Positions 1 through 12,085 of a stretch of DNA of 64,000 bases are shown one piece after another (position 1 is the stretch's first letter; each line of letters begins with the position of its first letter). Below the pieces are notes generated by a model. It worked only from the letters and a program-made list of their open reading frames with translations, did not search any database and was not told where the DNA came from. The translations under genes and the position numbers were made by a program. The DNA comes from Thozetella sp. PMI_491 (Eukaryota > Ascomycota > Sordariomycetes > Chaetosphaeriales > Chaetosphaeriaceae): assembly GCA_021432635.1 (NCBI GenBank), contig MU270019.1:1051672-1115671 (forward strand). The letters run 5' to 3'.

Positions 1-90
1 CAAACTATGGTTCCCCATCCTAGTTGGCTGTGAAACTAGCTTACACATAGGCACCACTTGCCAGCACAAGGGCTGTGACTAGGTGGCGGC

Positions 91-2430
91 ATGAGCACAG
101 AGCGGCGTCGGGTACCTTCTCTCCATACGACGAGGTATCACAGCCGAAAAATGCAGCTAAAGGATCAAGGTGGTGCAGCAGATAGCTGGGACGAATCCTT
201 CGGCTGCCGCTGCGATCTAGGAAAGATAGTTGTCAATCAAACTGAGCTAGAATTTCTAAGAGGGGGGCCTCTGCTGCCACCTGCCAGCGAGGTCAGCCAA
301 GGAGACAGCGTAGAACAGGACGAAGACACCGGCAGTGATGACGACACGGATGCATCTGAGACTGGGGAGTCAGAAATTTCCGAGGATGATGACATCGAGA
401 CGTTCCTCAGGAGTGAGGGTACGACCAGACTTTCAACCAGTTCGATCCAAATCAAACGATTCTGCAAAGGCGCAACCCTCGCTGGATTAGAAGGTATAGG
501 GGCCAGGGGAGGCAAGATATGGAAAGGGTCGATCGACGATATCAGGCGAGATAATAAATCAATCTACCGAGGCGTGCTAAATGCAGGGAAATTCCGTGAT
601 GAGCTTGCCAAGCCGGTACGTACCCAGTTACATTCAAAAGTACTTCATCGCCGAATTACTCATACTCTAAACTACAGAGATTCCAAGAGGCTAGGAATAA
701 ATCAGCAGAAAACCCATCCCAGGCGCCCCAGAGCGAAGACGTAGTCTGCGCCGATGATATAGAAAGGAGGGTGCTGTAAGTTGTCTGAACCAATCGTCTG
801 CAAGGGCCTGTCCTAAGCCTTTTCTAGTTACATGCCCAACCCGGATCGGTGGTGTCTTCTATCTCTATTTTTAACCACAGTGCGACTCGAGGCACCTCCA
901 TTGAAAGAGTTTGTCGAAAAGCACCTCATCGCAGAAGCCTCTATGGGCCTTACTCGTTCGGTAGGCTCGACTAGAGTAGAGAAGCGGCAATTACATGAAA
1001 ACTGACATTTTACCGCAGTCGAGGGGGTTTAAAACCTTCACGCTGCACATGCAACTTCCCTATTTCGCACTGCGATACCACAAGAAGCTTAAGCAAGACC
1101 ACCGTGCCGGTGCAGAGGGAAAACCATTCAAGCAGTCTAAAGACCTCCAGTTCCTGAACCAATCACCAAAAAATACTAGGACGCCGGCAGAATTTCCATG
1201 CCTGTATGAGGCTCAAATATCCATTGCCATAACCGGGATCGACAATTGGAGATGGTCTGCATGGGCGTTTGCAGACGCTTTCTTCGATAAGCAGGAATCT
1301 GCACAACACTACCATGACGAAACCATGGGACAAGAGCGCCCAGATCCGCTCATGAGAGGTCTATCTCTCTTTTACAAAGAGCACGAACAAGATCCACGAA
1401 AATACTTTCTCGCGGTTTGCTGCATATGGGTTAAAAAGATCGAAGACGAATGGCGCGACATTATCCGACTTACGAGGGAAACGGTCGAACAGTTGTACGC
1501 CACTTTACTCATAGCCTTCCATACTCTCTCCATTTCTTTTTGTTACTCCAACAGCCCCAGAACAAAGTTGTTTGCATTTCACGGCCGGCAGCTACGGAGA
1601 GCTTTCCAAAACACTCACCGACTTAGCCTCCCACTCCCTACCCAACAATCAATTTTCGCGAAGCTGCGTATACCTAACTTTTGATCGTAAACCGAATTAG
1701 TGATCACCGTTCGCCCTTATTTCTGAAGGACAACAAGCCCGAAGAGGCGAGGACAAGTTTTGAGCAAACCGAGGAGCTTCTGACACAACTGAGGAGCTGT
1801 CTCATGCAGACCATGAGCGCCAGCGGCAGGTTCCTCGAAGAAGAAGCCGACAATTTCTACCTCTCGGACCGTCGAGATCTTAGGCAAAAGTTCTCCAGAT
1901 TAAGACCGCTTCTCGACCAGCTCGAGGACCAGGGCAGGATCCTCAAAGAGAAAAGAGAAACGCACTTTAGTCGCCTACAGGCTCATCTAGCTCACCAGGT
2001 GGCCGCTACCGCTGAGTCCGGGCAGAAAATCGCTGAGTCTGGGCAGAAAACCTCCGAGTTTCTCAGAGATATTGCAGTTTCTACCAGTGTATGTTCCGTT
2101 GCAGGGTCTAGACTAATGAGAAGCTAATTGATTTTCCCCGTCTAGCTCTTTTTCCCAGTTGTTTTAGGTAGTAGCATGTTGAGCACCCAGGTCTTTCCTC
2201 AGAATATTACGACTTTAGTCATTTCGTGCATCATTTGCTGTTTGGTGTGCTCCTTCAGCTTCTATTTGGTTATGAGCATGGCCGCTGGCCGGAAGTGGCG
2301 ACGTCCAATTCCAAGCTGCTTCGGGTTCTTGAGGGAAAGTAACGAAATCCTTTCACAACTCATAGCGTGCAGGGTTAACGGCGGGAGGTCGCAGAACGAG
2401 GGCGGCGCAAACGGGGATAATAATGCATAA
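91..2430 (+). CDS. CorA-like membrane protein of filamentous fungi, 634 aa
   Basis: Six exons (91-615, 678-775, 828-960, 1019-1494, 1701-2088, 2146-2430) join in frame to 634 codons. The N-terminal part is low in recognisable domains and contains an acidic Asp/Glu/Ser stretch. The middle part has the pattern of fungal CorA-like hypothetical proteins: a segment ending DPDRW-like (here NPDRWCLLSLFLTT), then KEFVEKHL, then a TLHMQLPYFALR block. A long helical section rich in Gln/Glu/Leu follows, then a C-terminal hairpin of two membrane segments, LFFPVVLGSSML and TTLVISCIICCLVCSFSFYL, as in CorA-type Mg2+ channels. No GMN motif is visible, so Mg2+ transport is not shown. The intron 1495-1700 (206 nt) is longer than the rest and is the least certain; a CTAAC branch lies 26 nt before its acceptor. 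Start could also be the Met at 151. Function unknown. Confidence 0.75.
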
Positions 2431-2679
2431 CGGCATAATGCTTTATCATGGCGGCTAGTTTCATTTTCCTTGATTGCAGTAACATCTCTTGAAGTTTTAC
2501 GATACCACTACAGCCCTCTCACTGGAGAGAAGAAGACTACAGAAATGGCAGGATTGCAGCACTGCCCATGGCCAAGGTAGATGGGCCAACAAATTCTATC
2601 TAGTCCCACAAATAGAATATCAATCGTGCTTCCTTAGGTGCCATGGCGTTTCTATTACTAACAATGGACGACGACCAAA

Positions 2680-3864
2680 CTAGAGCTGCTTGGAGATCTG
2701 GTTTATTGATGCAGCCTGCTTGTTCATCCCGGCCAAGAGAAGCGCGAGGTCACGGCCAGCCATAGCAAACCTACGTCAACGTCAGTCAGGTGGACAAAAC
2801 CGAGAAGTAATGCAAGAAAATTCCCATACCGGACAGGTGAGTGGCGCTTAGCGAAGGTTTCCAAGAGATCTGGCCGCGGCTCTAGGCCGCCGAGTCCAAC
2901 GAATACCTTCCTTCCGTTGACGCTAGCCTTCTCGGCCGCGGTGGCAATCTTCGCGACGGTGGAGTGGAAGAGTTCGGAGTCGTACTGTCCAGGAATTCCG
3001 AGCCTTTGAGGGTATTAATTGGTGTATTCAAGCTCGGGATATGTATGGTTTTTTCTTACTCCATGCACAAATCGGCGCATCCGATCAACAGGGCATCGAT
3101 TCCGGGGACGCTCGCGATGGCTCTAGAGTCTCCTTGTAAGTATTTTGCTCGAGACAAATGAGTTAGATAACTCACTCAACGTTCTTGACTCCGTCCTCCG
3201 TCTCAATCATAGGCATGATCATCACCTCCTCGTTGACAACCTCTGCGATGGCGGCGTACGAGAGCGAGGTTTCGTATTGCGTCATCGCTGTGACCATCGT
3301 GACAGATCGGTGGCCCTACAAATAATTTTGTCAGAATATTCCACATCCTCAGGCTCGCCGCGCGAGAAGAACAGACCAGTGGCCCAGGAGGAGACCTACC
3401 AGAGGAGGAAATTTGGATGCATTGACACACATCTTGGCCTGTTCGACGTTGTTCACATGCGGCACGATAATCGCCTGCGCGCCCGAGTCAAGGCAACGAG
3501 AGATCCATTCGGGAGCGCAAGTGGGAACCACCACCATCGGTGTAATACTACAAGCGTGTCAACTCCTCGAGGCTACACCAGTCTCCCAAGCATCGCCAGT
3601 GTCAGCTAGGAAGTAGCATACTCACCCCACGTTCAAGCACGATACCGCAATGTCCTTCATGGTCTCGATGCTCATCGCCATGTGCTCCAGATTCATCAAC
3701 ACAGCCGAGTAGCCGGCGCGCTTCGCCACCAGCGGCATTTCCGTGGAGAAGGCCACTCTAATGCCGAACGAATGTGCCAGCTTGTTCTCGAGCATGAGAC
3801 GCTTGACCAGGTTAGGGCGGCAGAGCTCGCGAGCTCGCGCGACCTGCTCGGCAGCGGTAGACAT
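2680..3864 (-). CDS. HpcH/HpaI aldolase/citrate lyase family protein, 284 aa
   Basis: Six exons on the minus strand (3864-3626, 3547-3400, 3315-3176, 3122-3060, 3003-2830, 2770-2680) add to 285 codons in frame. The protein reads as a class II HpcH/HpaI aldolase TIM barrel, the family that cleaves 2-keto-3-deoxy or 4-hydroxy-2-oxo acids to pyruvate plus an aldehyde with a divalent metal. Visible signatures are the N-terminal FGIRVAFSTEM segment, IIVPHVNNVEQA, the metal-ligand strand MPMIETEDGVKN (Glu of IETEDG), PGIDALLIGCADL (Asp ligand of the GxxDLxxxxG region) and the C-terminal MAGRDLALLLAGM. Length is normal for the family (about 250-290 aa). Five introns of 53-78 nt. It is divergent from an MFS carrier across 399 bp, which suggests import and breakdown of an organic acid (inference). 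The exact substrate cannot be read from sequence. Confidence 0.88.
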
Positions 3865-4263
3865 GGCGGAAGAGAGAGGGAGGAGATAGTCGGAGGGTGG
3901 CTCGCGTTGGCAGAGAACGGCCTGGTACAGCAGGCAAGGCAATCGAACTCGTAGAGAAGGGATGTAATGTAGCACAAGGAAAGAACGGTAGTACCTACAC
4001 GTCCCGCGGGAGGGCTTTGGGTGAGGTGCTTGTAAGCGGGCGCGTCGGAGGCGTCGGCCCCATCGGAGTGTACGCCGACGCACTCCGAAGCGTCCCCCTC
4101 ATATCTTATCTAGTTTGGTGCCACCCCTAAAACCTAGCACCCCGGTCCCCTTGTAAGTGTGCACGCGTCTATAAGGTTCAGTTTTCGCCCCCGTGCTCCG
4201 GTCCTCACAGAGTTACATTCACTCGACTTTCGCAGGAACCCGAGGAACCATCAATCGTGCGTG
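3865..4263. promoter_or_regulatory. Shared divergent promoter, aldolase / MFS carrier
   Basis: These 399 bp separate the start codons of two divergent genes and must hold both promoters and both 5' leaders. I see no clear TATA box or known operator; no coding capacity of its own is supported. Co-regulation is inferred from the arrangement only. Confidence 0.5.
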
Positions 4264-6567
4264 ATGGACGGCGACAAGGGAACGATGAAAGTCAATTCGA
4301 GGACGTCGGAGTCGCCTTCAGAGGGCATGGGCACCGCTCAACAGGAGGCGCCTCAGCGCCTCTCGTTCGGAAAAAAGCTTCTGTACCACCTCTGGGATTC
4401 CGATCAGCACCTCAAAAGTCCTCAAGTCAGACCTCCTCCCGACGCTGTCTATCACCAACTGACGTTGCTGACGAGCCAATAGGAGCGCGCCCTTGTGAGA
4501 AAGCTAGACTTTGGCATTCTCATCTGCGCCACTCTTGGTTGGGTTTGTCTTCCTTGCCATGTTTCCATTTCTTATGTATGCTAACAAATATGCCCAGTGG
4601 ATGAAATACATCGATGTAGGTAGTGTCCACACTCACTCAACTCATACCAGACCACACAATGCCTTGATACAATGCTTCCCTTGAACCAGTTGCTGACATG
4701 CGCATGAAGCAAGCAAATCTTACCAATGCATGTAAGTGGCAGTCTTTCTGCAGCAGTTGACCCTCGTAAGGCTTTGCTAACTCATCTCAGACGTTAGTGG
4801 GATGAAACAGGATCTGAACATCCAGGGCAATGAGTATACCTATATGCAGAGTGCGTCCTCTCACCTAGGGACAATATATCCCCCCGAGACTAACCAGCCC
4901 AGTGTGCTACACCATCTCCTTCGCACTCATGCAAATCCCGTCCAACATCATCGGTCTCAAAGTTCGTCCGCGCGTCTGTATCGTCATCTGCGAACTTGGC
5001 TGGACTATCTTTACGTGAGTCCATGCCTCTTCTGTGCTATCATCCGTGCTGTAGAATAAGTAGCTAACAGCGACAACCCCAGCTTCGCCCAAGCCGCCGC
5101 CCAGACGAGCGAGCAAATGTACGCCTTCCGCTTCATGGTCGGCTTCTTCGAATCGGCCTTCTCGCCCATCATCATCTTCCTCCTCGGTTCGTGGTACACC
5201 AGGCCGGAGCTGGCCAAACGCATCGCCATCTGGCACATCACGGGTTTCTTCGGCACGGCTACGTCGGGGTTCTTGCAAGCTGGTATTTACCAGTCTCTGA
5301 ACGGGCATCTCGGTCTCGCCGGCTGGCGCTGGCTGTACATTGGTGCGTATATTGCCCGCCAACTTTCGCCGGTCCCAAGCGGAAGTTCTGACAATCTTCA
5401 GTGTGCGGCTGCATGTCCCTGCCCGTCGCCATCTCTGTCTGGTGGCTGCTCCCTGACTACCCACACAATACCACCGCCTGGTACATCACCGAAGCGGACA
5501 AGACGCTCGCTCTTGAGCGTGCGGCTAGGTCAGGCAAGGCCGAGATTACGGGAATTATCGATTTCAAGCTCCTTAAACGCATGCTTGGCAATTGGCGTTG
5601 GTGGGTTTTGTGCATTATGTATATTTTTTACGGCAACTCGTGCCAGGCCAACAGCTACTTCGCCATCTACCTTCGTGAGTACCCCGGCTACAAAAAGGAG
5701 AGGCAGCAGTGTTAACTAGTAGCAGAGTCGGCCGGTTACAGCGTCACCCAGCGAAATGTTATTCCCGCTTGCGCCAATATCGTCACCATGATCACCGACT
5801 TTGCTTGGGGCTTCATGTCAGATATGACCGGCAACCGGCCTGCATGGATTGTCGGACCCTTGGTATGTTGTACCCTGTTCCTGCTACATCCAAGCTCACG
5901 CAGGCTCTAACTAGCATCCTCTAGTTGTGCACGACGTTGATCGGTTCCTCCATCTTGACGGCCTGGCCGGCCGCAGATGTAGCCCGAGTGGTGGGATTCT
6001 TCTTCGTTAGCGGCGGCTATGTTACTGCAGTCGTTTGGGTGAGTGTCCTGAGTTGCTGAGAATCTTGCACGCACCTAACAGCCTGCAGACATGGGCGAAT
6101 GAAATTAACAACGGAAATGCCGAGGAGCGAGCATTGACAATTTCCAGCATGAACGGTCTGTTCTATGCTACTAGTAAGTCTTGGAGATCTGCAAGAAATT
6201 TGGAATTGTTCTGACCGATCTGTGCGTAGACTCTTTCTTGCCAATTCTCATCTTCCCTCAGACGACGGCCCCAAACTACCCGCGAGGATTCCCCTCTATC
6301 GTCGCATTCACAGTTCTTGCGGTCATCTTCGTCTGTAAGTGGCCCATTTATGTTCTCCTCTCATTTCTACAGCGCTGACATGGAACTCCTCTAGTGCTTG
6401 CCGATTTCTTACACAAGCGCCAGCTCAAGCAAGAAGCTGAAGCAGCTGGCGGGTCGATTCCTGCAGAACTGTCTGTCCGGGACTCGGAGGACGCAAAGGA
6501 GAGAGAGATCGAGAACAAGCTCGTGGGGGCGATCGAACCCGTTCGTAACTCTTCCACCATCATTTGA
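4264..6567 (+). CDS. MFS transporter, ACS family (Dal5/Fen2/Seo1-like), 526 aa
   Basis: Thirteen exons (4264-4425, 4483-4542, 4598-4615, 4710-4731, 4791-4850, 4903-5014, 5083-5342, 5402-5674, 5726-5862, 5925-6038, 6089-6173, 6230-6334, 6395-6567) close in frame to 527 codons. The sequence WMKYIDQANLTNAYVSGMK is the typical TM1/loop signature of the fungal anion:cation symporter family (allantoate, pantothenate, nicotinate carriers). Further family features are the cytosolic SxxxRWFxxxE-like region reading GSWYTRPELAKR, the segment HLGLAGWRWLYI, and a hydrophilic C-tail rich in Lys/Glu. About 12 membrane segments are expected. Two exons are tiny (18 and 22 nt). The acceptor before exon 4 is an unusual AAG. 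The carrier probably brings a small carboxylate into the cell; the neighbouring aldolase suggests the substrate is its precursor (inference). Confidence 0.87.
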
Positions 6568-7746
6568 GCGATTGGTACTTGAAAGCGCTTCAGGGGAGAT
6601 TGGCGCTGTAACTGCTGGTGATGTGTATACACTTTGGAGTAGCTATTTCAACGGCATTCTGAAGCAGAATAATATTTAGACTCATCAACACTGTTGACCG
6701 GAATATCTGTTCTATGGCTCCCAGCAATCATGTCTGGTTCCACTTATCGCCCAACCCATGTCTGAAGCGTAGATAAGATGGCGGACATGTATCGCTACAA
6801 GAATATCTCACTGGATGACCTGGCTGAGCCTCGGCGTCAGCCTCAACCAATAAACAGCTCCAAATGATGCTATTGGGCAGCGCCACCCACGTTTTGCGAC
6901 TTTGCGCAGAACATGAGTTCCGATTCGTATGTGGCATGCTTCTTCATCCAACACCCTCTTTGCCCAGCAACAGCAACAGCGATACATCGTTGCGATCGCC
7001 TCTTCCGCCAACCTATCCTGTCAGATTTTAACAACAGAGCTCCTTGCACTCTCTAGGATTAGTTGATGTCAAGACACGCCAGCTAGGTACGGGTCAAGCT
7101 CCCTACTACGTCCAGTCCAGCCGCGCCTGGTCAACGGGTGCGCAATGGTCTCCCATATCCGACATGAGCTCCACCCCGAAGACCGTCTACTAACTCAATA
7201 CCAACAACATAGAGCCGAATTGATTCTGATATCTATTTATGCGATCGTTGACCGTGCTCCAATCATGTATTCGGCGTGGTCAAACGGAGCCGATTCCTCA
7301 TCAATCAATCCAGCTGCTCTTAATTCAGGTACTGTATCTTCGCGAACTTGTACCGTGGCAGTTTCTTGGGGGGTTACCGCTTGAAGTCTTTGAGTGCAGT
7401 CAGAGTCGATGCTGATGACCTTCACTTTGGGTAGCATTGGTGGTGCCTTCTCGCGGCCTTGAGAGAGGCAGAAGCCCCGAGCCTCTTGACGGACGGAATA
7501 AACAAGAGCTGTTTGATATTGACGGTTGGTCCTACCATGATATTTTTACAGGTCCACTGCGCCTTATTAAAGCTGCCTTTTCTTGTACCTCTCTTTCAAT
7601 GTGAATTGTGATCTTGGGGTCGTTGGCTTATAAAATGCTTTGCAAATCTAGATGCGCTAAGGCAGAAAAAACGAGGCAGACCGAGCACGATATCTGATAA
7701 GACCAGACACTATCCGGACGACATTACCGAAAGGGAGACGGGGCCC
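6568..7746. other. Intergenic, no gene seen
   Basis: About 1.2 kb without a convincing reading frame. A TATAAAA at 7629-7635, about 110 bp before the next start codon, may serve the C2H2-like gene. Nothing else stands out. Confidence 0.5.
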
Positions 7747-10356
7747 ATGGATGAATCCATCACGCTAAATATTCTCCACCCCGACGGTTCGCGATGGCAG
7801 GCCAGGGCAATCATTGATCCTTTCGCAAAGAGAAGTTGGATTCATGAGAGATTCGTTCGTGAAATGAAGTTGTCTGCTCTGCCAATTCCAGTCCATGCGA
7901 CCGGGCCGTTTGACTCAAATTTGGTTGGATTGGTGCAACCGAACAAGATGTTGGAAGTAGTGCTACAGAGCTCTACCAACCCGAACCTAGTGCAGTCACT
8001 GCCAATATGTGTTTTTGATGAACTCGAAGATCCAGAGACTAAAGGAGACTGGGATATTATTTTGAGTAAACCCCCGGAAGTATCTTTGGAGAATGCACCA
8101 CCCAAAGAGAGAGGGGAGGACCAGTACGGAGCTCCCCAGCTTCTAACGCTGGGGCCCAGCTCTCGCAGTTCCAAGACATCCTATTCGCAGACTGACTCAT
8201 CAAAATATGTCGTACTATTGCCACACTCAAGCAGCTTGGGCCTCAGCCTTGACCACGACCCGTCTACTCAAGGCATCCATCCCATCAATCAGACACCACG
8301 CCAAGATATGCAGCAGCAACCTGGACAGCTTTCCCAGCCTCTCATGCAACTGCAACCTGGGCAACAGCTTCCACAACCGTTCGTGCAGCAGCAACCTGGC
8401 ACTCTGCAGCAGCCCTATACTGTCTATTATACAGCGGTACCACAGCAATTAGGAATCCCATCTTACGCCTCTCTACCTTCTCAGCAAGTTGGTGCCCAGA
8501 TAGATATTGGTCAAACGCCGGTATATACTTCTCAGCAGCAATTCTTTCAACAGCAACAGCAGCAACAACTTCAGCAGCAGTCACCGATCACAATCCAAAC
8601 CGCTGGAATCCAGCAAGGTGCTGCCCCGCAGACCCCACAGAGCGCGACACCTGGTGAAGAGAAGAAGGACTGGTTTGAGCAGATGATCAAAAGCGATACT
8701 TTCAAGAAGACCAGCTTCGCTATCGGGGGTGCTCTTGTTGCGGACTCCCTGGGTGGCAACACAGTTACAGGCGCAGCCCTTGGTTCAGCTATCTTTGATG
8801 GCGGCAAGAAGAACAAGTTGCAGAAGCCGCATCAGAGGATTTCAGAATCGCGAGATTCCCCTCAAACATGGCCTCATCCACGATTTTCCAGTCAGTGGTG
8901 GACACGTACCGAGGAAACCGGGGGGTTGTTGGCGGAAACACCTCCTAAGCACGAGTCGCTAGACACCCTGGATGAACGCTGGCATTCCGGGCCTGAACTT
9001 TCTTTGCTCGATGCGGTTCCAAACGGAAATGATACATCTTCCCAGAGCGATGGTGACATTCCTAGCGAGTCATCCGATGCCCAAAGCTCGGAGCAATCGT
9101 GGGTGTCCACTCAGAAAGAACAACTGATCGGCCGCGCGATGGAATGGTTTCGAACGCGGCTGGATGGTCGTATAGCATTGCTTGCACACCAGAGAGCTGG
9201 CCATTCTGAGGAATCCAACCCACTGGACCACACAGATGATAGACAGAAAGAAAAGCAGCGAAATGAACTGGGGAAACGAACTCGGCAAGATCATCAGCCA
9301 AGCGGTAGTGGTCGGAATAGTGATGACGAAGATGATGAAGACGCCGGGGATGGCAAGCTCCCAAGGCGCAAAAAAAACAAGGCGGACGAGAGATGGGGGT
9401 GCAAGCTCGCTTGCCCGTTTTTCAAGCGCAATCCGAGGAAATATCAGGATTGGAGATCCTGTCCTGGACCTGGTTGGGACACAGTCCATCGAATCAAGTG
9501 CGTTACTTCGCCTCTTCCTAATTATTCCCTCCTAGAGCAGGCCCTGTCGCCTTTCCCGTGGCCACACCCGGACGAGCTCGATTCGTCTATGACATGATTT
9601 GCTGATATGAAGCCTTCGTGATATAGAGAACATCTCTACCGTCGGCATACTTTGCCGAAGTTCAAATGCCCACGATGCTGCCGTTTTTTCCGTGACGAAC
9701 ATGAGACAGCGGCCCATTTACGATCCGAGGAGCGGTGCGAGAACCAGGAGAGCGTGGTGGAAGATGGTTTAGATGAGAGCCAAGTAAAAAGGCTGCGCTC
9801 CAGAAAGAGAATTGGAGAAGCAGGTGAAGACCAAACGGAATGTCAGAAATGGGCTCAGGTATATCGCATACTGTTCCCGGACGATGACAAAATCCCAAGC
9901 CCTTGTAAGCTGTGATAGCTGACATCATCGTCGTATTAGCTGGGCCCAGTCGCTAACCTGTGCACAGATTACGGGACAGAAGACCAAGATACTGAGCTAG
10001 ACATTGTCGAAGAGTATGGGAGATTTCTTCGACGAGAGCTGCCTCCATTGGTTCGGCGGCACCTTGAATCTATGATGGAAGGGGAGATAGAGGAGCAAAT
10101 TCGGCAACGGGTCGTGGAAGTTGTCCGTGATTTACAAACGCAGTTGCACACCAGCTTCCGTGAACTTCGTACGACAACAGCTGTGCGGGCTGAAGTAGAT
10201 CAGGAACTGGAACCACCGAATCCGCAGGGTGTAACGATGGATATGGCCTTCTGTCCAGACTTAATGGGATCCGAAACCGTCGACTTAACTAGTATCGACA
10301 ACTTTATCTTCGATGGAACCTTTGATTTTGGAGATGATGGGTTTGGCGGTATCTGA
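7747..10356 (+). CDS. Retropepsin-like / Gln-rich / glycine-rich / C2H2-like zinc protein, 805 aa
   Basis: Three exons (7747-9497, 9627-9904, 9968-10356) join in frame. Residues about 1-115 look like a retropepsin-type barrel (ARAIIDPFAKRSW, then LVGLVQPNKMLEVVLQ and WDIILSK), but the catalytic D-[ST]-G is replaced by D24-P-F-A, so it is probably not a protease. Residues about 187-300 are very rich in Gln and Pro, prion-like in composition. Residues about 319-352 form a small hydrophobic Gly/Ala segment (SFAIGGALVADSLGG, TGAALGSAIF) that resembles a glycine zipper. The C-terminal part is a known fungal zinc module: C552/C556, C572, H586, H591, then C598-x2-C601 with H609, H614 and C621. After it come a Lys/Arg segment, a helical Glu/Arg region and an acidic tail. 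Role unknown; nucleic-acid binding through the zinc module and self-assembly through the Gln/Gly regions are inference. Confidence 0.82.
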
Positions 10357-10587
10357 CGATTCGCAAAGATGTTAAGAGCTTATCATATAGGAACCTGCCT
10401 TCTTCAAGACAATATCTTGGAAAATGCTGGTATTACAATAGTATAAAACTCAGTGGCACTTGATCCGTGGTAAAGGCACTAGATGTGAACTAAAACACCA
10501 CCCGAGTACAAGCTCTGGAGCTACCGTCCGGCATGTAAGACTCGACTGCTCAAGTTGTATCTATCTTGCCTTGTGCCGACATCAGCG

Positions 10588-12085
10588 TTATCGAATCCCT
10601 ATCGATACGTCCGCAAATTTCTCTCCTGCCGCTATTCTAGCTTTAATATCTGTGATGGTATTTGCCAGCCTCCGGACCCCCTCCGCAATCTCGGCCTCCT
10701 CATGCCACGCCCAGCACAACCTGACGCAACTCGCAAATCCACCGCTCGCCTCGGCCCGCACAACGCTCTCCGCGTCCCCAGTCACGGTAAACATGTGCCC
10801 AAACGCGATCCGTAGCAACTTTTCCTTGAGGGCCACGGCAGCCACAGTTCGTGCAGGAGGCAAGTCCTCGGGGAGCTCGAGGTATGTAAAAAATCCGCCA
10901 GCGGTGGCGTTCTTGGCGTCGTCTTTGGGGTTGCTTGCTTGCACGCGAACGCCCAGCGGAACCAAATGCTCTCGTACAGCGGCCATGAGGGTATAGTAGC
11001 GTTTTCGATATGTAGGGACCAGTGAGTCCTTGATATGGCTCTGCAGTTGTCCGGTGCGGAGCATCTTATCCACAAAGGTCGATGTCAGGTGCGACGGCGC
11101 GCCGCCGGAGCTGGAGGAACCTCTAGAGCACGACTAGTGTTAGCATAACTTCCTATAAGCCTAATGTATACAAGCATAGAGACGAAGCCTACGTTTCTGA
11201 CAGCTCGTGCACCATAGCAGGCGAGCAGTCCGCCCAGCCTACCCGAACACCTGGTCCAATAACCTTGGAAAAAGAACCGTTGCTGAGTGTATTCCCCCAG
11301 GTTCCGTATCCGTCCATCTCGCGGTCGACATCTACCAGTCGTGGAGGAACTGCAGCAACCGCGTCGTCGGCTGCGAAGGCATCCTCAGGCCAGCTAAGAA
11401 AGTCGTATACATCGTCCGAGACAATAAGGGCGTCGTATTGGCGGGCAAGGGCCACGAGTTCTCTCCTTGCCCCTAGCGAGAGGGTCTTTCCGCTCGGATT
11501 GGAGAAGGTTGGGACTATGTAGATGACATATTTGTAGACTTTGGGGTATGTCTTGCCAGTCTTTATGGTTGGCACATCCGGAACGCCCTTGGCCTCGGCC
11601 GCCTGCTGAGCGCGTTTTTCAGCAGCCTCCAGCTCACGTCGGAGGAACCCAATGTCCACGCCATCCGTATCGCTCTCCGGAACACCTAGGAGTTTTCCCT
11701 GGAACCCGTTGTCCTCGAAGATGGGGCATGCAAGGAAGTATGTGGGCTCGACCATGAAGATGCACCGCGTGTACAGGGGATCCGTGAATCTCTGCAAAAC
11801 ATTGGACAGGTTGCCCGATGCGCCATTGGTGATGCAAATCCTGTCAGAGCTTATTTTCCTCGAGTATATTGACGACAGCCACTCGGCTACGCTCTCCCTT
11901 AGGGGCGGATGGCCAGGGTGAGGCCCGTAGATGAGTGCCGCCGCAGTTTCAGACTCCGAAGTCAGGACAGATTGGGCCCCCTGCAGGAGGCTGTTGGCTG
12001 CGAAGAGCCGTGGAGACGGCCAACCGAGCTGCAAGTTGATCAGGGCCGGGGGTTTAACCGGGGAGCTGACTGGGTTACTGCCCAT
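10588..12085 (-). CDS. PLP-dependent aminotransferase, class I/II, 475 aa
   Basis: Two exons (12085-11193, 11122-10588) give 476 codons in frame across a 70 nt intron. This is a fold-type I PLP enzyme: YGPHPGHPPLRESVAEWL (substrate-side helix), ITNGASGNLSNVL (phosphate loop), EPTYFLACPIF, PTFSNPSGKTLS, DDVYDFL at residues 224-230 (Asp and Tyr contacting the cofactor), and SFSKVIGPGVRVGW with K274 as the Schiff-base lysine. The NPSG and SK..GPG..R.GW pattern matches the ARO8/YER152C-like group, which includes 2-aminoadipate and aromatic aminotransferases. Substrate not predictable. It is convergent with the C2H2-like gene (231 bp) and divergent from a Zn2Cys6 regulator about 1 kb away. Confidence 0.9.

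Noticed and set aside
1555-1680. Extra coding exon inside the 1495-1700 intron of the CorA-like gene
   Set aside because: The open frame there does not join in phase with the next exon, and a CTAAC branch plus TTAG acceptor support one longer intron.
2489-2683. 64-codon plus-strand frame between the CorA-like and aldolase genes
   Set aside because: Overlaps the last exon end of the aldolase gene on the other strand and has no motif.
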